Assembly: GCA_963734845.1 (NCBI GenBank)
Contig: CAVTIS010000006.1
Span: 62,001 to 126,000 of the forward strand
Origin: JAKAVN01 sp963734845
Lineage (GTDB): Bacteria > Desulfobacterota > Binatia > Binatales > Binataceae
Direction: 5' to 3'
DNA: 64,000 bases
This document shows, in pieces, positions 42,689-51,350 of the stretch (the stretch's first letter is position 1; every line of letters begins with the position of its first letter). Position numbers and translations under genes: made by a program. The notes beneath the pieces were generated by a model that worked only from the letters and a program-made list of their open reading frames with translations, had not been told where the DNA came from and made no database searches.

Positions 42689-43345
42689 ATGGCCGCCGGC
42701 CCCCTGCGCGCGCTGCAAGCCGCGATGCGGGGATGCCTGCGATGCGCGGCGCTGGTCAGATGCCGCTCGCAAGTGGTGCCGGGCCATGGCGCCGCGCCGG
42801 CGACGGTGGCGTTCGTCGGCCTGGCGCCTGGACGCCTTGGCGGCGACCGCACCGGAATTCCGTTTAGCGGTGACCGTTCGGGGAATCTTCTGCGGCTAAT
42901 GATCGCGCGTGCAGATCTCGAGCGCGTCTTCATCACCAACGTGGTTCGATGCAATCCTCGGGATCTGCGCGGGCGCAATCGCGATCCCACCGCGCGAGAG
43001 ATCGCCAACTGCCGCGGCCATCTGGCGGCCGAGCTCGCCCTGGTCCGTCCGCGAGTCGTCGTCTGCCTGGGAGCCGTGGCCTGGCGCGAGATGGCCGGGC
43101 GCGGAGCGCCGTTTCAGCCGCGCCGTGCAGCCGCACTCAATAACGGCGGCATGCTGCTATATCCGATGTATCATCCGGCTTACATAGTGCGCGGCGCCTA
43201 TGCGGCGCAGAACTATATGTGGGATTTCATGCGGCTCGAGCGGCTATGCCGCCGGCTTGCCAGCCCGCGCGGACGCACCGATACGTCGTCGGCCGGGCAG
43301 TCTCCTGCGCCAAACCAACGGCACACCGACTTGGGAGTGATTTGA
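42689..43345 (+). CDS. Uracil-DNA glycosylase, family 5 (UdgB)-like, iron-sulfur type
   Basis: About 218 residues. It begins with a CxxC ('GCLRCAALVRC'), followed by the family motif 'VGLAPGRLGGDRTGIPFSGD', 'ITNVVRCNPRD' and 'ANCRGHLAAEL'; these cysteines fit a [4Fe-4S] cluster. The C-terminal DNA-intercalation motif is 'YPMYHPAYIVRG'. The 'GGDRTG...FSGDRSGNLL' form, without the Asp/Glu water activator of other families, points to family 5. GGAGGG ten bases before the ATG at 42689 supports this start; ATG 42671 would add six residues. It removes uracil or deaminated bases from DNA. Confidence 0.87.
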   Translation: MAAGPLRALQAAMRGCLRCAALVRCRSQVVPGHGAAPATVAFVGLAPGRLGGDRTGIPFSGDRSGNLLRLMIARADLERVFITNVVRCNPRDLRGRNRDPTAREIANCRGHLAAELALVRPRVVVCLGAVAWREMAGRGAPFQPRRAAALNNGGMLLYPMYHPAYIVRGAYAAQNYMWDFMRLERLCRRLASPRGRTDTSSAGQSPAPNQRHTDLGVI

Positions 43346-43545
43346 AGTCTTCACCATCCTCGGAATCGGTCCCCGGTCAGAGCGTATGCGCTTGAGGCGC
43401 CGGGCCGGATGGTTGAAGCAGTCAGTTTTCCGCGTCCTGCCTGGGTCAGGACGAGGTCGGCATCGATATGGTAGTCCGGAGGTTGTGACGAACGAGGCGC
43501 GGTTAGCCATTCGCGCCGTCGGTGCGTCCGCCCTACCGGATTTCG

Positions 43546-43857
43546 TTAGCGGTCTCGCCCGGCGCTACCGCCACCACCGCCTCCGGGGCGCCGCTCGCGG
43601 TCGTTGCCACTGCGGGCCTGCGCCTCGTTGACGCGAATCGGGCGTCCCTTGATGTCCCTGCCGTTGAGCTTCTTGATTGCCGCCTCTGCGGCGTCATCCG
43701 AGGCCATCTCGACAAAGCCGAAGCCGCGCGACCGATTGGTCGCACGATCGATGATGACCTGGGAACTGTCTACCTTACCCGCTTCCGAAAACGCGTCCTG
43801 CAGGTCCTGGTCGGTGACAGTCCAAGCTAGATTCCCCACATACAGTCTACGACCCAT
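43546..43857 (-). CDS. RRM-domain RNA-binding protein
   Basis: 103 residues with one RNA recognition motif: RNP2 'RLYVGNLAW' at the N-terminus, RNP1 'SRGFGFVEM' near residue 47, then 'DIKGRPIRVNEAQ' and a Gly/Arg-rich tail ('RRPGGGGGGSAGRDR'). This is the cyanobacterial/proteobacterial Rbp type, often linked to cold stress. A GGAG stands eight to nine bases before the ATG. Upstream is a 750-base AT-richer gap that probably supplies a long 5' leader. Confidence 0.93.
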   Translation of the reverse strand: MGRRLYVGNLAWTVTDQDLQDAFSEAGKVDSSQVIIDRATNRSRGFGFVEMASDDAAEAAIKKLNGRDIKGRPIRVNEAQARSGNDRERRPGGGGGGSAGRDR

Positions 43858-44614
43858 TCCAAACTCTCCTACTCACCTTTGACACCGATGCTCCGCACGT
43901 CGTACTTTCCGTATAGACATTCCAGCCTCAGCGACTAATATGACGCACGTTGCGGCTAAAAATAGCAATTTTTTTATACCATCGAGTAGAGTTTATGCAT
44001 AGCGCGGTCGGAATATGGCAGATTTGACTTCCTTGCTGCTTTGAGATGTTTTCACACGCAAAAAGAGCCAACATCAGCGGATTCTTTTGCCGATCCTGTT
44101 TACTCTGGCGAATGCGCTTGCGGGTTCCAAAAAAACTTTGCTGGCATTCTCCGAAATGTTCCTACACTGTTCGGCCGCCCGCCGTTTCGGACCCCTGTTC
44201 AATAGGAGACATCTACTCATTTTTATTTGCACTTGAGCGATATTTATCGCTACGGCGCGCGCGGTGTAGGTACGAATATTTGAAACGAGGCAGTGATGCG
44301 ATTCGTAATAAGCATCGCAGTGGCGTGCCACTTGAGCGGTCAGAAGTGGAGCGAGTCAATTTTCACGCCAGCAGCGAGCGACAATCAATTTTTACTTCAT
44401 TATTCATGCTAACGCCCGGCGCAGGTAAGATCTGCGCTAACGCCATCGAGCCGTGCGCTATATTCGCGCGCTATATCTCGCGATAGATATGAACTACTGG
44501 ACTGTGTTACTATGATAGTTTAGAGTCGGCGGTATGGTTGTGGGTGGGATGCACATTGTGTAGCGCGCTACCGCTTCAACTTCTGCTGAACTCAATACTC
44601 AAGGAGACTATTGG
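43858..44614. other. 757-base AT-rich divergent gap
   Basis: Base composition drops well below the genome average here. The region must carry promoters for the RRM gene (minus) and the small basic protein gene (plus). A possible -10 (tatgat) lies at 44511-44516, about 100 bases before the plus-strand gene. Short hairpins are visible (gtggc-gt-gccac near 44321; agcgata-ttta-tcgct near 44236). A 146-codon frame at 44046-44486 has no ribosome site or recognisable domain and is Cys- and Arg-rich; I do not call it. Confidence 0.45.
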
Positions 44615-45028
44615 ATGCCACGAAGGAAAGGTTCCGCATCGAGTACGTTCGCGATCCGCCAGTTTCGCCGCCAGGCCGGCTCGGTGCTCGCCAAATTGCG
44701 CAAGGACATTCGCGCCAAGGAGATGGAGCTCGTAGGCCTCAAGCGTGAAGAGGCTGCGCTGAGCCAGATCGCCGGGCGGGCTATCGCGGGCGGCGCTGCT
44801 GTTGCCCGCGCACCGCGAGCGGCAGGCGGAGGCGGTGGAGGCGGCGGCGGACGGATCAATTGGCGCAGTGTACTCGGACAGTTGCCCAAACAGTTCAAGG
44901 CCTCCAATGTTCGACAGGTACGTGGACTCAAGGACAAGCGCCCTTCAGAAATCTTCGCCGCAATCACCCGCTGGATCGAAGCCGGCTTGGTAAAGCGCAA
45001 GACACGCGGCCTCTACGAAAAAGCCTAG
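44615..45028 (+). CDS. Small basic protein with coiled helix, Gly-rich hinge and winged-helix-like tail
   Basis: 137 residues. The N-terminal 45 residues are a charged helix ('QAGSVLAKLRKDIRAKEMEL', then 'LKREEAALSQI'). An Ala/Gly hinge with nine consecutive Gly follows. The C-terminal 55 residues ('INWRSVLGQLPKQFKASNVRQ', then 'KRPSEIFAAITRWIEAGLVKR') look like a winged helix. GGAG stands ten bases before the ATG. High Lys/Arg content and layout suggest a nucleoid- or DNA-associated protein, but I do not recognise a named family. Standing alone behind an AT-rich gap, it has its own promoter region. Confidence 0.75.
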   Translation: MPRRKGSASSTFAIRQFRRQAGSVLAKLRKDIRAKEMELVGLKREEAALSQIAGRAIAGGAAVARAPRAAGGGGGGGGGRINWRSVLGQLPKQFKASNVRQVRGLKDKRPSEIFAAITRWIEAGLVKRKTRGLYEKA

Positions 45029-45249
45029 CGCGCGAGCAGTATATCCGGTTTCGCATCGTTCACTGCCGCGGCAGTGCCGTAACCACGTGCACTCGCACCC
45101 TGGTCACGGCGCTGCCGCGAGCGCAGTGTACGATCGCATCGCATAATAGGTATTTTTTGTCGCCCCACTGAGATTCGCGTCGGCTGACCGGGCTGACCCT
45201 GGACTGCTTGACCGAGTGAAACCGGCCAACCGACCTGGCTGATTCGAGC

Positions 45250-46284
45250 ATGGCTGTAAAAACCATCGAATGGCGCAATGACACGGTCCGCATGATTGAC
45301 CAGCGCCTGCTGCCGGTGCGCGAGGTGATCCGTGTATATCGCGACTGGCGCGGCGTCGCGGAGGCAATTCGTACGATGGTGATTCGCGGGGCGCCCGCGA
45401 TCGGAGTTGCCGCCGCGATGGGCGTGGCACTGGGAATGCGCGGGATCAGTGGCGCGCGGGCCCGTGCGCGGTTCGCCCAAGTCGCCAAGGGCCTGTGCGC
45501 GACACGGCCCACCGCAGTTAACCTGGCATGGGCGGTAGCGCGGATGGGCGATGTAGTCGAACGCGGCCAGGGGCTCGACGCGGTGCATCTTTTCCGCCGC
45601 CTGCGCGACGAAGCGTTCGCCATCTACGAGGAAGACCTCGCCGCCAATCGTTCCCTGGGCCGCTTCGGCGCGACGCTGCTTGCGGACCCTTCAACCGTGC
45701 TGACGCATTGTAATGCCGGAGCGCTGGCCACGGCGGGCTACGGCACCGCGCTGGGCGTAGTACGCGCGGCGCGCGAGGCGGGCAAGAAGATCGCGGTCAT
45801 CGCCGACGAGACGCGGCCCTTCATGCAGGGCGCGCGACTGACCGCCTGGGAGTTGCACAAGGACCGCATCCCAGTGACGGTCATCGCCGACAACATGGCG
45901 GCGAGCGTGCTCCGGGACGGGGGCGTAAGTTGTGTGGTGGTTGGGACCGATCGTACGGCGGCAAACGGCGACGTCGCGAACAAAATCGGCACCTACCCAC
46001 TGGCGGTGATGGCGCGGCGCCACGGCGTACCGTTTTATGTCGCCGCGCCGCTGTCGTCGATCGATCTGGATTGTCCAAGCGGCGCCGAAATTCCGATCGA
46101 GCAGCGATCCGCCAACGAAATAACTCATCTCGGCGGCAAGCAGATCACGCCCAAAGGAATCAAAGTCTTCAATCCCGCCTTCGACGTGACGCCGGCCGAG
46201 TTGGTAACCGCGATCATCACCGAACGCGGAATCGCTTACCCGCCATATACGGAAAGCCTGGCCGCGCTCAAGCGCAAGGCCTGA
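45250..46284 (+). CDS. mtnA: S-methyl-5-thioribose-1-phosphate isomerase
   Basis: Methionine-salvage isomerase converting methylthioribose 1-phosphate to the ribulose form. 344 residues. 'VIRGAPAIGVAAA' is the substrate loop, the catalytic Cys is in 'THCNAGALAT' and the catalytic Asp in 'GTDRTAANGDVANKIGTY'. 'EQRSANEIT' and 'NPAFDVTP' near the end are family signatures. The 220-base gap upstream shows repeats of 'gctgacc'-like sequence but no SAM-riboswitch pattern I can identify. No other methionine-salvage gene is adjacent. Confidence 0.95.
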   Translation: MAVKTIEWRNDTVRMIDQRLLPVREVIRVYRDWRGVAEAIRTMVIRGAPAIGVAAAMGVALGMRGISGARARARFAQVAKGLCATRPTAVNLAWAVARMGDVVERGQGLDAVHLFRRLRDEAFAIYEEDLAANRSLGRFGATLLADPSTVLTHCNAGALATAGYGTALGVVRAAREAGKKIAVIADETRPFMQGARLTAWELHKDRIPVTVIADNMAASVLRDGGVSCVVVGTDRTAANGDVANKIGTYPLAVMARRHGVPFYVAAPLSSIDLDCPSGAEIPIEQRSANEITHLGGKQITPKGIKVFNPAFDVTPAELVTAIITERGIAYPPYTESLAALKRKA

Positions 46285-46320
46285 CTCCGCTACCGCGCGG
46301 CCGCGACAGGCAAATGAGTT

Positions 46321-47133
46321 TCAGCCGCGCCGGCCTATCGTCCGCGCGAGTCCGTCGCCGAGCAGGTTGAACCCCAGTACGGAAGCGCCGATCGCGACCG
46401 CCGGCGGGGTAGTCAGATGCGGCGCGACGAGCATGAAGGCGCGTCCGCTATCAAGCATGTTGCCCCAGCTCGGCGCCGGCGGCAGCGCGCCCAGTCCCAA
46501 GAACGAAAGAGCGGCCTCGGCGACGATAATTCCTCCCACGCCGAAGGTCGCCTGCACCGCCACCGGGCCGGCGAGGGCGGGCATCAGATGGCGCAGCAAC
46601 AGGCGGCGCGGCGCCGCACCCAGTGCGCGCGCGGCCTCGACGTACTCGCGCTCGCGCAGCGACAGCACTTCGCCGCGGACCAATCTCGCATAGCCGGTCC
46701 ATCCCATCGCGGTCAGCGCCACTACCAAATCGACGAGGCCCGGACCAAGAATCGCGGCCAGCGCGATCGCGAGCAGAAACCCCGGAAACGCCAGCACCAC
46801 ATCGACCAGCCGCATCACGATCGAATCGACGCGCCCGCCCGCAAGCGCCGCGACACCGCCGACGACGCTGCCCGCCGCGAGCGAGAGCAGCACCACCGTG
46901 GTCGAGACCGTCAGCGAGAGGCGCGCTCCCCACAGCACGCGCGCCAGCATGTCGCGTCCGAGCGCGTCGCATCCGAGCCAGTGGCCGCGGCCCGGCGGCG
47001 CAAGCACCTGCGTGAGATCGATTGCGAGCGGGTCGGCGCGCACCAGGAGCGGCCCGAGCGCGGCCGCCATCGCGAGCATCGCAACGATTGCGCAACCTGC
47101 TACTAGCGATGGATTGCGCCGCGCCACGTTCAT
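46321..47133 (-). CDS. Peptide/nickel-type ABC transporter permease (DppC/OppC family)
   Basis: 270 residues with about six membrane helices. 'ARRNPSLVAGCAIVAMLAMAA' begins the family's N-terminal helix, 'HWLGCDALGRDMLARVLWGARL' is the hallmark OppC motif, and the EAA loop is 'EYVEAARALGAAPRRLLLRH'. Second permease of a three-gene operon with the DppB-like gene 19 bases upstream and the binding protein before that. It ends 36 bases from the convergent mtnA. No DppD/DppF ATPase gene is nearby. Confidence 0.92.
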   Translation of the reverse strand: MNVARRNPSLVAGCAIVAMLAMAAALGPLLVRADPLAIDLTQVLAPPGRGHWLGCDALGRDMLARVLWGARLSLTVSTTVVLLSLAAGSVVGGVAALAGGRVDSIVMRLVDVVLAFPGFLLAIALAAILGPGLVDLVVALTAMGWTGYARLVRGEVLSLREREYVEAARALGAAPRRLLLRHLMPALAGPVAVQATFGVGGIIVAEAALSFLGLGALPPAPSWGNMLDSGRAFMLVAPHLTTPPAVAIGASVLGFNLLGDGLARTIGRRG

Positions 47134-47152
47134 TCCCCGGAGCGAAATAGCC

Positions 47153-48079
47153 TCAACCGGATATCAGGCGAATCCGCGGATCAACGATGCCGTAGACCAG
47201 GTCTGTCGCCATGTTGACCGCTACGTAACTCAGCGCGAAGGTGAGCACGCAGCCCTCTACCAGCGGATAGTCGCGCGCGCTTATTGCCGCGATCAGCAAA
47301 CGGCCCATCCCCGGCCACGAGAAGATCATTTCGGTGACGATCGCGCCGGTCAGCAGCGCGCCGGTTTCCAATCCGAGCAGCGTAATCACCGGGGTTAACG
47401 CGTTGCGCAGTCCATGGCGCATCAGCGCGGCGAACGCGCCCAGTCCCTTGCTGCGCGCGGTGCGAATGTAGTCGGCCTCGCGCACCTGGACGAGGCTCTG
47501 TCGCAGCATCCGCGCCAGGATAGCCGCCAGCGCGGTCCCCATCGTGACCGCGGGCAGCACCAGATGCGCCAGGCCGCCGCGTCCGGTCAGCGGGAGCCAT
47601 CCAAGCTCGAGCGAGAAGAGGATCATCATCAGCGGGCCGAGACAGAGATGAGGCACCGAGATGCCGAGGATGGCAAAGCTCATCGCGCCCACGTCGGCCG
47701 CGCCGCCGGCATTAGCGCCGGCAATGAGGCCGAGCGGAAAAGCGATCGCGATCGCGACCAGCATCGCGGCGCCTGTCAACTCGAGCGTCGCCGGAAACCG
47801 CGCGGCGATTAACCGCGTGACCGGCTCTTTCATCGAAATCGACTCGCCCAGGTCGCCGTGCACGAGGCCCCACAGGAAGCCCGCGTACTGCACGGCGATT
47901 GGACGGTCGAGTCCGAGTTCATGGCGCAGGCCGGCAATATCGGCCGGCCCCGCGGTGTCGCCAAGCATCGCGACCACCGGGTCGCCGGGCACCAGATGGA
48001 TGAGTGCGAAGGTCAGCGTCGCAACGCCGAGCGCGACCGGCACCAGCGCGACCAGGCGGCGGACGAAGTAGCCGATCAC
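47153..48079 (-). CDS. Peptide/nickel-type ABC transporter permease (DppB/OppB family)
   Basis: 308 residues, about six membrane helices. 'MIGYFVRRLVALVPVALGVATL' and 'LVPGDPVVAMLGD' at the N-terminus and the EAA loop 'VREADYIRTARSKGLGAFAAL' identify the family. It starts with GTG overlapping the stop of the binding-protein gene (GTGA), so the two are translationally coupled. Partner of the DppC-like permease downstream. Confidence 0.93.
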   Translation of the reverse strand: MIGYFVRRLVALVPVALGVATLTFALIHLVPGDPVVAMLGDTAGPADIAGLRHELGLDRPIAVQYAGFLWGLVHGDLGESISMKEPVTRLIAARFPATLELTGAAMLVAIAIAFPLGLIAGANAGGAADVGAMSFAILGISVPHLCLGPLMMILFSLELGWLPLTGRGGLAHLVLPAVTMGTALAAILARMLRQSLVQVREADYIRTARSKGLGAFAALMRHGLRNALTPVITLLGLETGALLTGAIVTEMIFSWPGMGRLLIAAISARDYPLVEGCVLTFALSYVAVNMATDLVYGIVDPRIRLISG

Positions 48080-49680
48080 CGGGGCGCGCTCTGTGACGCC
48101 GGTGCGAGCGACACGCTGGCGAGCGAACGCAAGCTGCCGTTGGGAAACGGCGTGAAGCCTCTAACGCGGCGATTCATCACTACCACGTTGTCCATCCACC
48201 AGAGCGAGACGTAGGGCAGATCGGCCGCCGCGATTTTCTGCACCTCGGCGTAAATCCTGCGGCGCGCCCCCGGGTCGAGCGTCACCTCACCTTGCTCCAG
48301 CAGACGGTCCATTGCGGGATTCGAATAATTGCCGCGGTTGGAGCCGCTGGGCGGGATCATTTTCGAATCAAACACCATGAAGTATTGATGCGTCAGATCG
48401 GTTGCGACCCAATCGAGCGAGGTCAAATCGAAATTGCCCTTCTGGATGTCGCTATAGAAGGTCGCGAACTCATTGGTCCGGATGTCGAGTATGATCCCGA
48501 TCTGCCGCAGCATCGCCTGGATCGCCTCGCCCAGCCGCCGCCCCTCGGGCGTCGTTTTGTAGACCAACTTCAGGTCGCGTTTCCCGGTCGGTCCGATCGG
48601 ATAGCCGGCTTCGTCGAGCAGCCTGGAAGCCTTGAACGGATCATACGGATAGCGCTGAACGTCGCCGTTGTAAGCCCAGTTCTCGGGCGAGAGCATCCCG
48701 CTCGCCACCCGTCCGGCACCCTTGTAGAGCGAGCCGACGATCGCGTCGCGGCTGATCGCATAGGCGATCGCCTGGCGCACACGCAGATCGCGCAGATGCG
48801 AATCGCGGAAGTTAAACTCCAGGTAGTAATATTCGCTTCCCGGCGACTGATTGATCACCAGGTCGGGGCGCATCCCCAGATAGCCAATCAGGTCGGGTTG
48901 AATGTTGTTTTCGGCCAGGTCGCAAACACCTTCCGCCAATTCCAGCGCACGCACCGTCGGATCCGGGACCACCTTGAACACGATTCCGGGGATGTCGCCC
49001 GGCGCATGCGCGCGGTTAGGATTGCGCGTCAGCACCAGCATCTCGTCGCGCGAGAACCTCGCTATCTCGAAGGCGCCGCTGGCGGAGGGCCATCGCTCGG
49101 CGCTCTTGCCCGGCAGCGGCGTTCCTTGCGCCACCACTCCGATCGTCGCCATCTCCAGCGCGGGCGCATATGGCCCGCGGGTCGTCATCACGACAGTCGC
49201 ATCGTCGGGCGCGGCGATAGCTGCAAGTTGGCGCAGGGCGATACGCTTGGGCGAGATGCTGGCGGGATCGAGAATCGAGTCGTATGTATATTTGACATCG
49301 CGGGCGGTGAGCGGACGCCCGTCGCTGAAGTGCAAGCCGTGGCGCAAATGGAACACCAGCGTGGTGGGCGTCGGCCGCTCGAAGCTCTCGGCTAGGTCGC
49401 CGTGAAACTGACCATGCGCATCGACCCTGACCAGCGCATCGAAAACCAGCTCGGCCGTGCGCGAAGAAATCGCGTCGCTCGTAAAACGCGGGTCGAGCGC
49501 GATGGGCGAGGTCTCGAGGTCAACCTGGAGATAGCCGGCTGGGATGGCCGGGGCCTTGCGATGGCGTCCGCCAACGGTCCAAACGAACGCCGCGGCGATG
49601 AGCGCAATCACCACGGCCACCCGGCCGAAAGCGAAGATCGCACCCGGCCAGGATGCCTGCCTGCTCGTCGTCTCGCTCAT
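48076..49680 (-). CDS. Extracellular solute-binding protein, family 5 (peptide-type)
   Basis: 534 residues from the ATG at 49680. An N-terminal membrane helix or uncleaved signal ('VAVVIALIAAAFVWTVGG') is followed by the family-5 fold: 'DPRFTSDAISSRTAELVFDAL', 'LVFHLRHGLHFSDGRPLTARDV' and 'RVRQAIAYAISRDAIV'. It delivers oligopeptides or similar ligands to the two permeases encoded next. The lack of a lipobox suggests a membrane-tethered or periplasmic form. The longer upstream frame overlaps the divergent macro-domain gene region and is not supported. Confidence 0.92.
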   Translation of the reverse strand: MSETTSRQASWPGAIFAFGRVAVVIALIAAAFVWTVGGRHRKAPAIPAGYLQVDLETSPIALDPRFTSDAISSRTAELVFDALVRVDAHGQFHGDLAESFERPTPTTLVFHLRHGLHFSDGRPLTARDVKYTYDSILDPASISPKRIALRQLAAIAAPDDATVVMTTRGPYAPALEMATIGVVAQGTPLPGKSAERWPSASGAFEIARFSRDEMLVLTRNPNRAHAPGDIPGIVFKVVPDPTVRALELAEGVCDLAENNIQPDLIGYLGMRPDLVINQSPGSEYYYLEFNFRDSHLRDLRVRQAIAYAISRDAIVGSLYKGAGRVASGMLSPENWAYNGDVQRYPYDPFKASRLLDEAGYPIGPTGKRDLKLVYKTTPEGRRLGEAIQAMLRQIGIILDIRTNEFATFYSDIQKGNFDLTSLDWVATDLTHQYFMVFDSKMIPPSGSNRGNYSNPAMDRLLEQGEVTLDPGARRRIYAEVQKIAAADLPYVSLWWMDNVVVMNRRVRGFTPFPNGSLRSLASVSLAPASQSAPR

Positions 49681-49744
49681 CGGGTGCGCAGTGATGATAG
49701 CACAAGCGCGGCGCGCGTCAGCCGGCGATAGGGAGGATTTGCGA

Positions 49745-50269
49745 ATGAACCAGGGATGGCGCTCCGCAGTCGTGTTGCGCAAGGGCGACCTGACCGAGGC
49801 GGCCGCCGACGCGATCGTCAATGCGGCCAACAACGATCTGATGCTGGGCGGCGGCGTGGCCGGCGCGATTCGCGCCAAGGGCGGTCGGTCGATCCAGGCC
49901 GAATGCGACAAGCTGGGGCCGATTCCGATTGGCGAGGCTGCGATCACGGGAGCCGGCAAGCTGCGTGCGCGCTATGTCATCCATGCGGCCTCGATGCGGC
50001 TTGGCGGGCGCACGAGCGAGACGGCGCTGCGTGACTCGACACGAAATTCGCTCAAGCGCGCGGCTGAGCACGGGCTCAAATCGATCGCGTTGCCAGCGAT
50101 CGGAACCGGAATCGCGGGCTTTCCGATCGAGCAATGCGCCGTGGTGATGCTGGCCGAGATTCGCGACCATCTGCGCGGGGCGACCACGCTGGAAAAAGTC
50201 GAAATGGTGTTATTCGACGAGCGCGGGTTAGGCGTATTTCAGGACGCGCTCGCGAAGATGGCCGACTAG
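49745..50269 (+). CDS. Macro-domain protein (ADP-ribose binding/hydrolysing)
   Basis: 174 residues, a stand-alone macro domain. 'KGDLTEAAADAIVNAANNDLML' holds the adenine-binding Asp and the catalytic-loop Asn, 'GGGVAGAIRAKGG' the phosphate loop, and 'SIALPAIGTGIAGFPIEQCA' the second loop. These features fit ADP-ribose/O-acetyl-ADP-ribose deacylases of the YmdB/MacroD-like group. GGGAGG stands eight bases before the ATG, which fixes this start over a longer upstream frame. It is divergent from the peptide-binding protein. No ADP-ribosyltransferase is adjacent. Confidence 0.93.
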   Translation: MNQGWRSAVVLRKGDLTEAAADAIVNAANNDLMLGGGVAGAIRAKGGRSIQAECDKLGPIPIGEAAITGAGKLRARYVIHAASMRLGGRTSETALRDSTRNSLKRAAEHGLKSIALPAIGTGIAGFPIEQCAVVMLAEIRDHLRGATTLEKVEMVLFDERGLGVFQDALAKMAD

Positions 50270-50298
50270 GGAGGGTCGCTCAGACAGCAAGAGCCCTG

Positions 50299-50652
50299 TT
50301 ACGCGATCAGCTGATCGAGCAGCGTCTTCGCGTCTTTCAGGTCGGCGGTGTCGAAACCCTCGGTGAACCAATCGTAGATGTTGGCGAGCATCGCGCGGGC
50401 ATCATCACGACGGCCCTGTTTTGCGAGCAGCCGAGCGAGGCTCATTGTTGCTCGTAGTTCCCATGCCTTCGCGCTCATCTTCTGCGCTAGCATGATCGCT
50501 TCGCGGAAGTCAGACTCGGCCGGTTCTTCCTGTCGCTGATTGAGTCGCAGTTCGCCGCGCAATCTGAGAGTTTCAGGCCTGCGCGTGAGCGCGTTCAGGT
50601 TCGGCGGGAACTGACGCGCTAGCGTCTTCGCGTCTTCCGATGGGCGTGGTCG
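50299..50652 (-). pseudogene. Remnant copy of the TPR C-terminus of the class III cyclase protein
   Basis: The open frame encodes '...RGELRLNQRQEEPAESDF', '...AWELRATMSLARLLAKQG' and '...WFTEGFDTADLKDAKTLL', nearly the same as the end of the cyclase/AAA/TPR protein about 1 kb away. It begins directly after the stop of the DUF1326-type gene in the same frame and has no ATG (only a TTG at 50562). It has no cyclase or AAA part, so it looks like a leftover from duplication and not a functional gene. It could still be translated by read-on. Confidence 0.75.
50315..50565. repeat. Direct repeat copy A, about 250 bases
   Basis: Aligns without gaps to 51367-51617 at a constant offset of 1,052 bases. 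Positions 50465-50547 are identical to 51517-51599 over 83 bases; the rest differs at scattered sites. It lies on the far side of the DUF1326-type gene. Confidence 0.9.
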
Positions 50653-51273
50653 CTAGTTGCTCCAGTCAAAAGCGTTAAGCTGCGCGTAGGTATTCTGATG
50701 GCGCATTGCTAGTTCCTGCGGCGCCTTGACCTCGAAGCTAACCGTGTTGCCAACCTCCGCTTCCTTGTATTCAAACCCGTTGGGAAGAACGATCCGGGCG
50801 CGGTGTTCCTCGCCAGTGACAGGATTGAGGATCGGTTCCACGCGAGATTCCAGGACGTCGGGAATGATTACCCTGGCGCGCCTGTGCTCACGGTCCGTCT
50901 TGATTTCCAGCCGCGCGAACATAGGCTCCAGAACATTGGGGCAGACGGAAGCAAAAATCTCGAAGTAGAGGCCGCTTTGCTTTGCACCGTCGAGTGCTAG
51001 GAGCGCCGCACGCTGATCGGCTGAGGCCCGGTCGTCGATGATCGTCAATCTTGTGCCGTTGCCTTCAGGAATTGAAGCGGGCCAGGAATAGACGCGGACG
51101 AATCGGACCCCGTCGAGTGTCACGTTCCCGTAGTAACCTTGGCGGATTTCGAACGCGGCCATGGCCTCGCATCGGCCGTTGGTCGGGAGTGCATTGAACT
51201 GGCAGGGGCAGCCCCATGCGCAGTCGCAGCTAACAACCTCCTCCCCGACGATTCTCCATCTGACATTGCTCAT
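50653..51273 (-). CDS. DUF1326-family protein
   Basis: 206 residues. The N-terminal 'CDCAWGCPCQFN' with closely spaced cysteines is the mark of the DUF1326 family, along with 'GRCEAMAAFEIRQGYYG' and 'LTIIDDRASADQRAALLAL'. The ATG at 51273 has GAGAGG ten bases upstream; an in-frame start at 51294 is less likely. Function unknown; the cysteines could bind metal. It lies between two direct repeats derived from the neighbouring cyclase gene, which suggests a local duplication or insertion. Confidence 0.85.
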   Translation of the reverse strand: MSNVRWRIVGEEVVSCDCAWGCPCQFNALPTNGRCEAMAAFEIRQGYYGNVTLDGVRFVRVYSWPASIPEGNGTRLTIIDDRASADQRAALLALDGAKQSGLYFEIFASVCPNVLEPMFARLEIKTDREHRRARVIIPDVLESRVEPILNPVTGEEHRARIVLPNGFEYKEAEVGNTVSFEVKAPQELAMRHQNTYAQLNAFDWSN

Positions 51274-51350
51274 GGCTAAACCTCTCAATGGCAAGCAACC
51301 TAGGGAGTTGTGGGGTGTTTGAACCGGCCGAGGGCTACATAGGTCGCCGG

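Noticed and set aside
44046..44486. 146-codon plus-strand frame in the AT-rich gap
   Set aside because: No ribosome site, no domain, odd Cys/Arg-rich composition; likely chance.
45029..45249. SAM- or SAH-riboswitch upstream of mtnA
   Set aside because: No recognisable consensus; only irregular gctgacc-like repeats.
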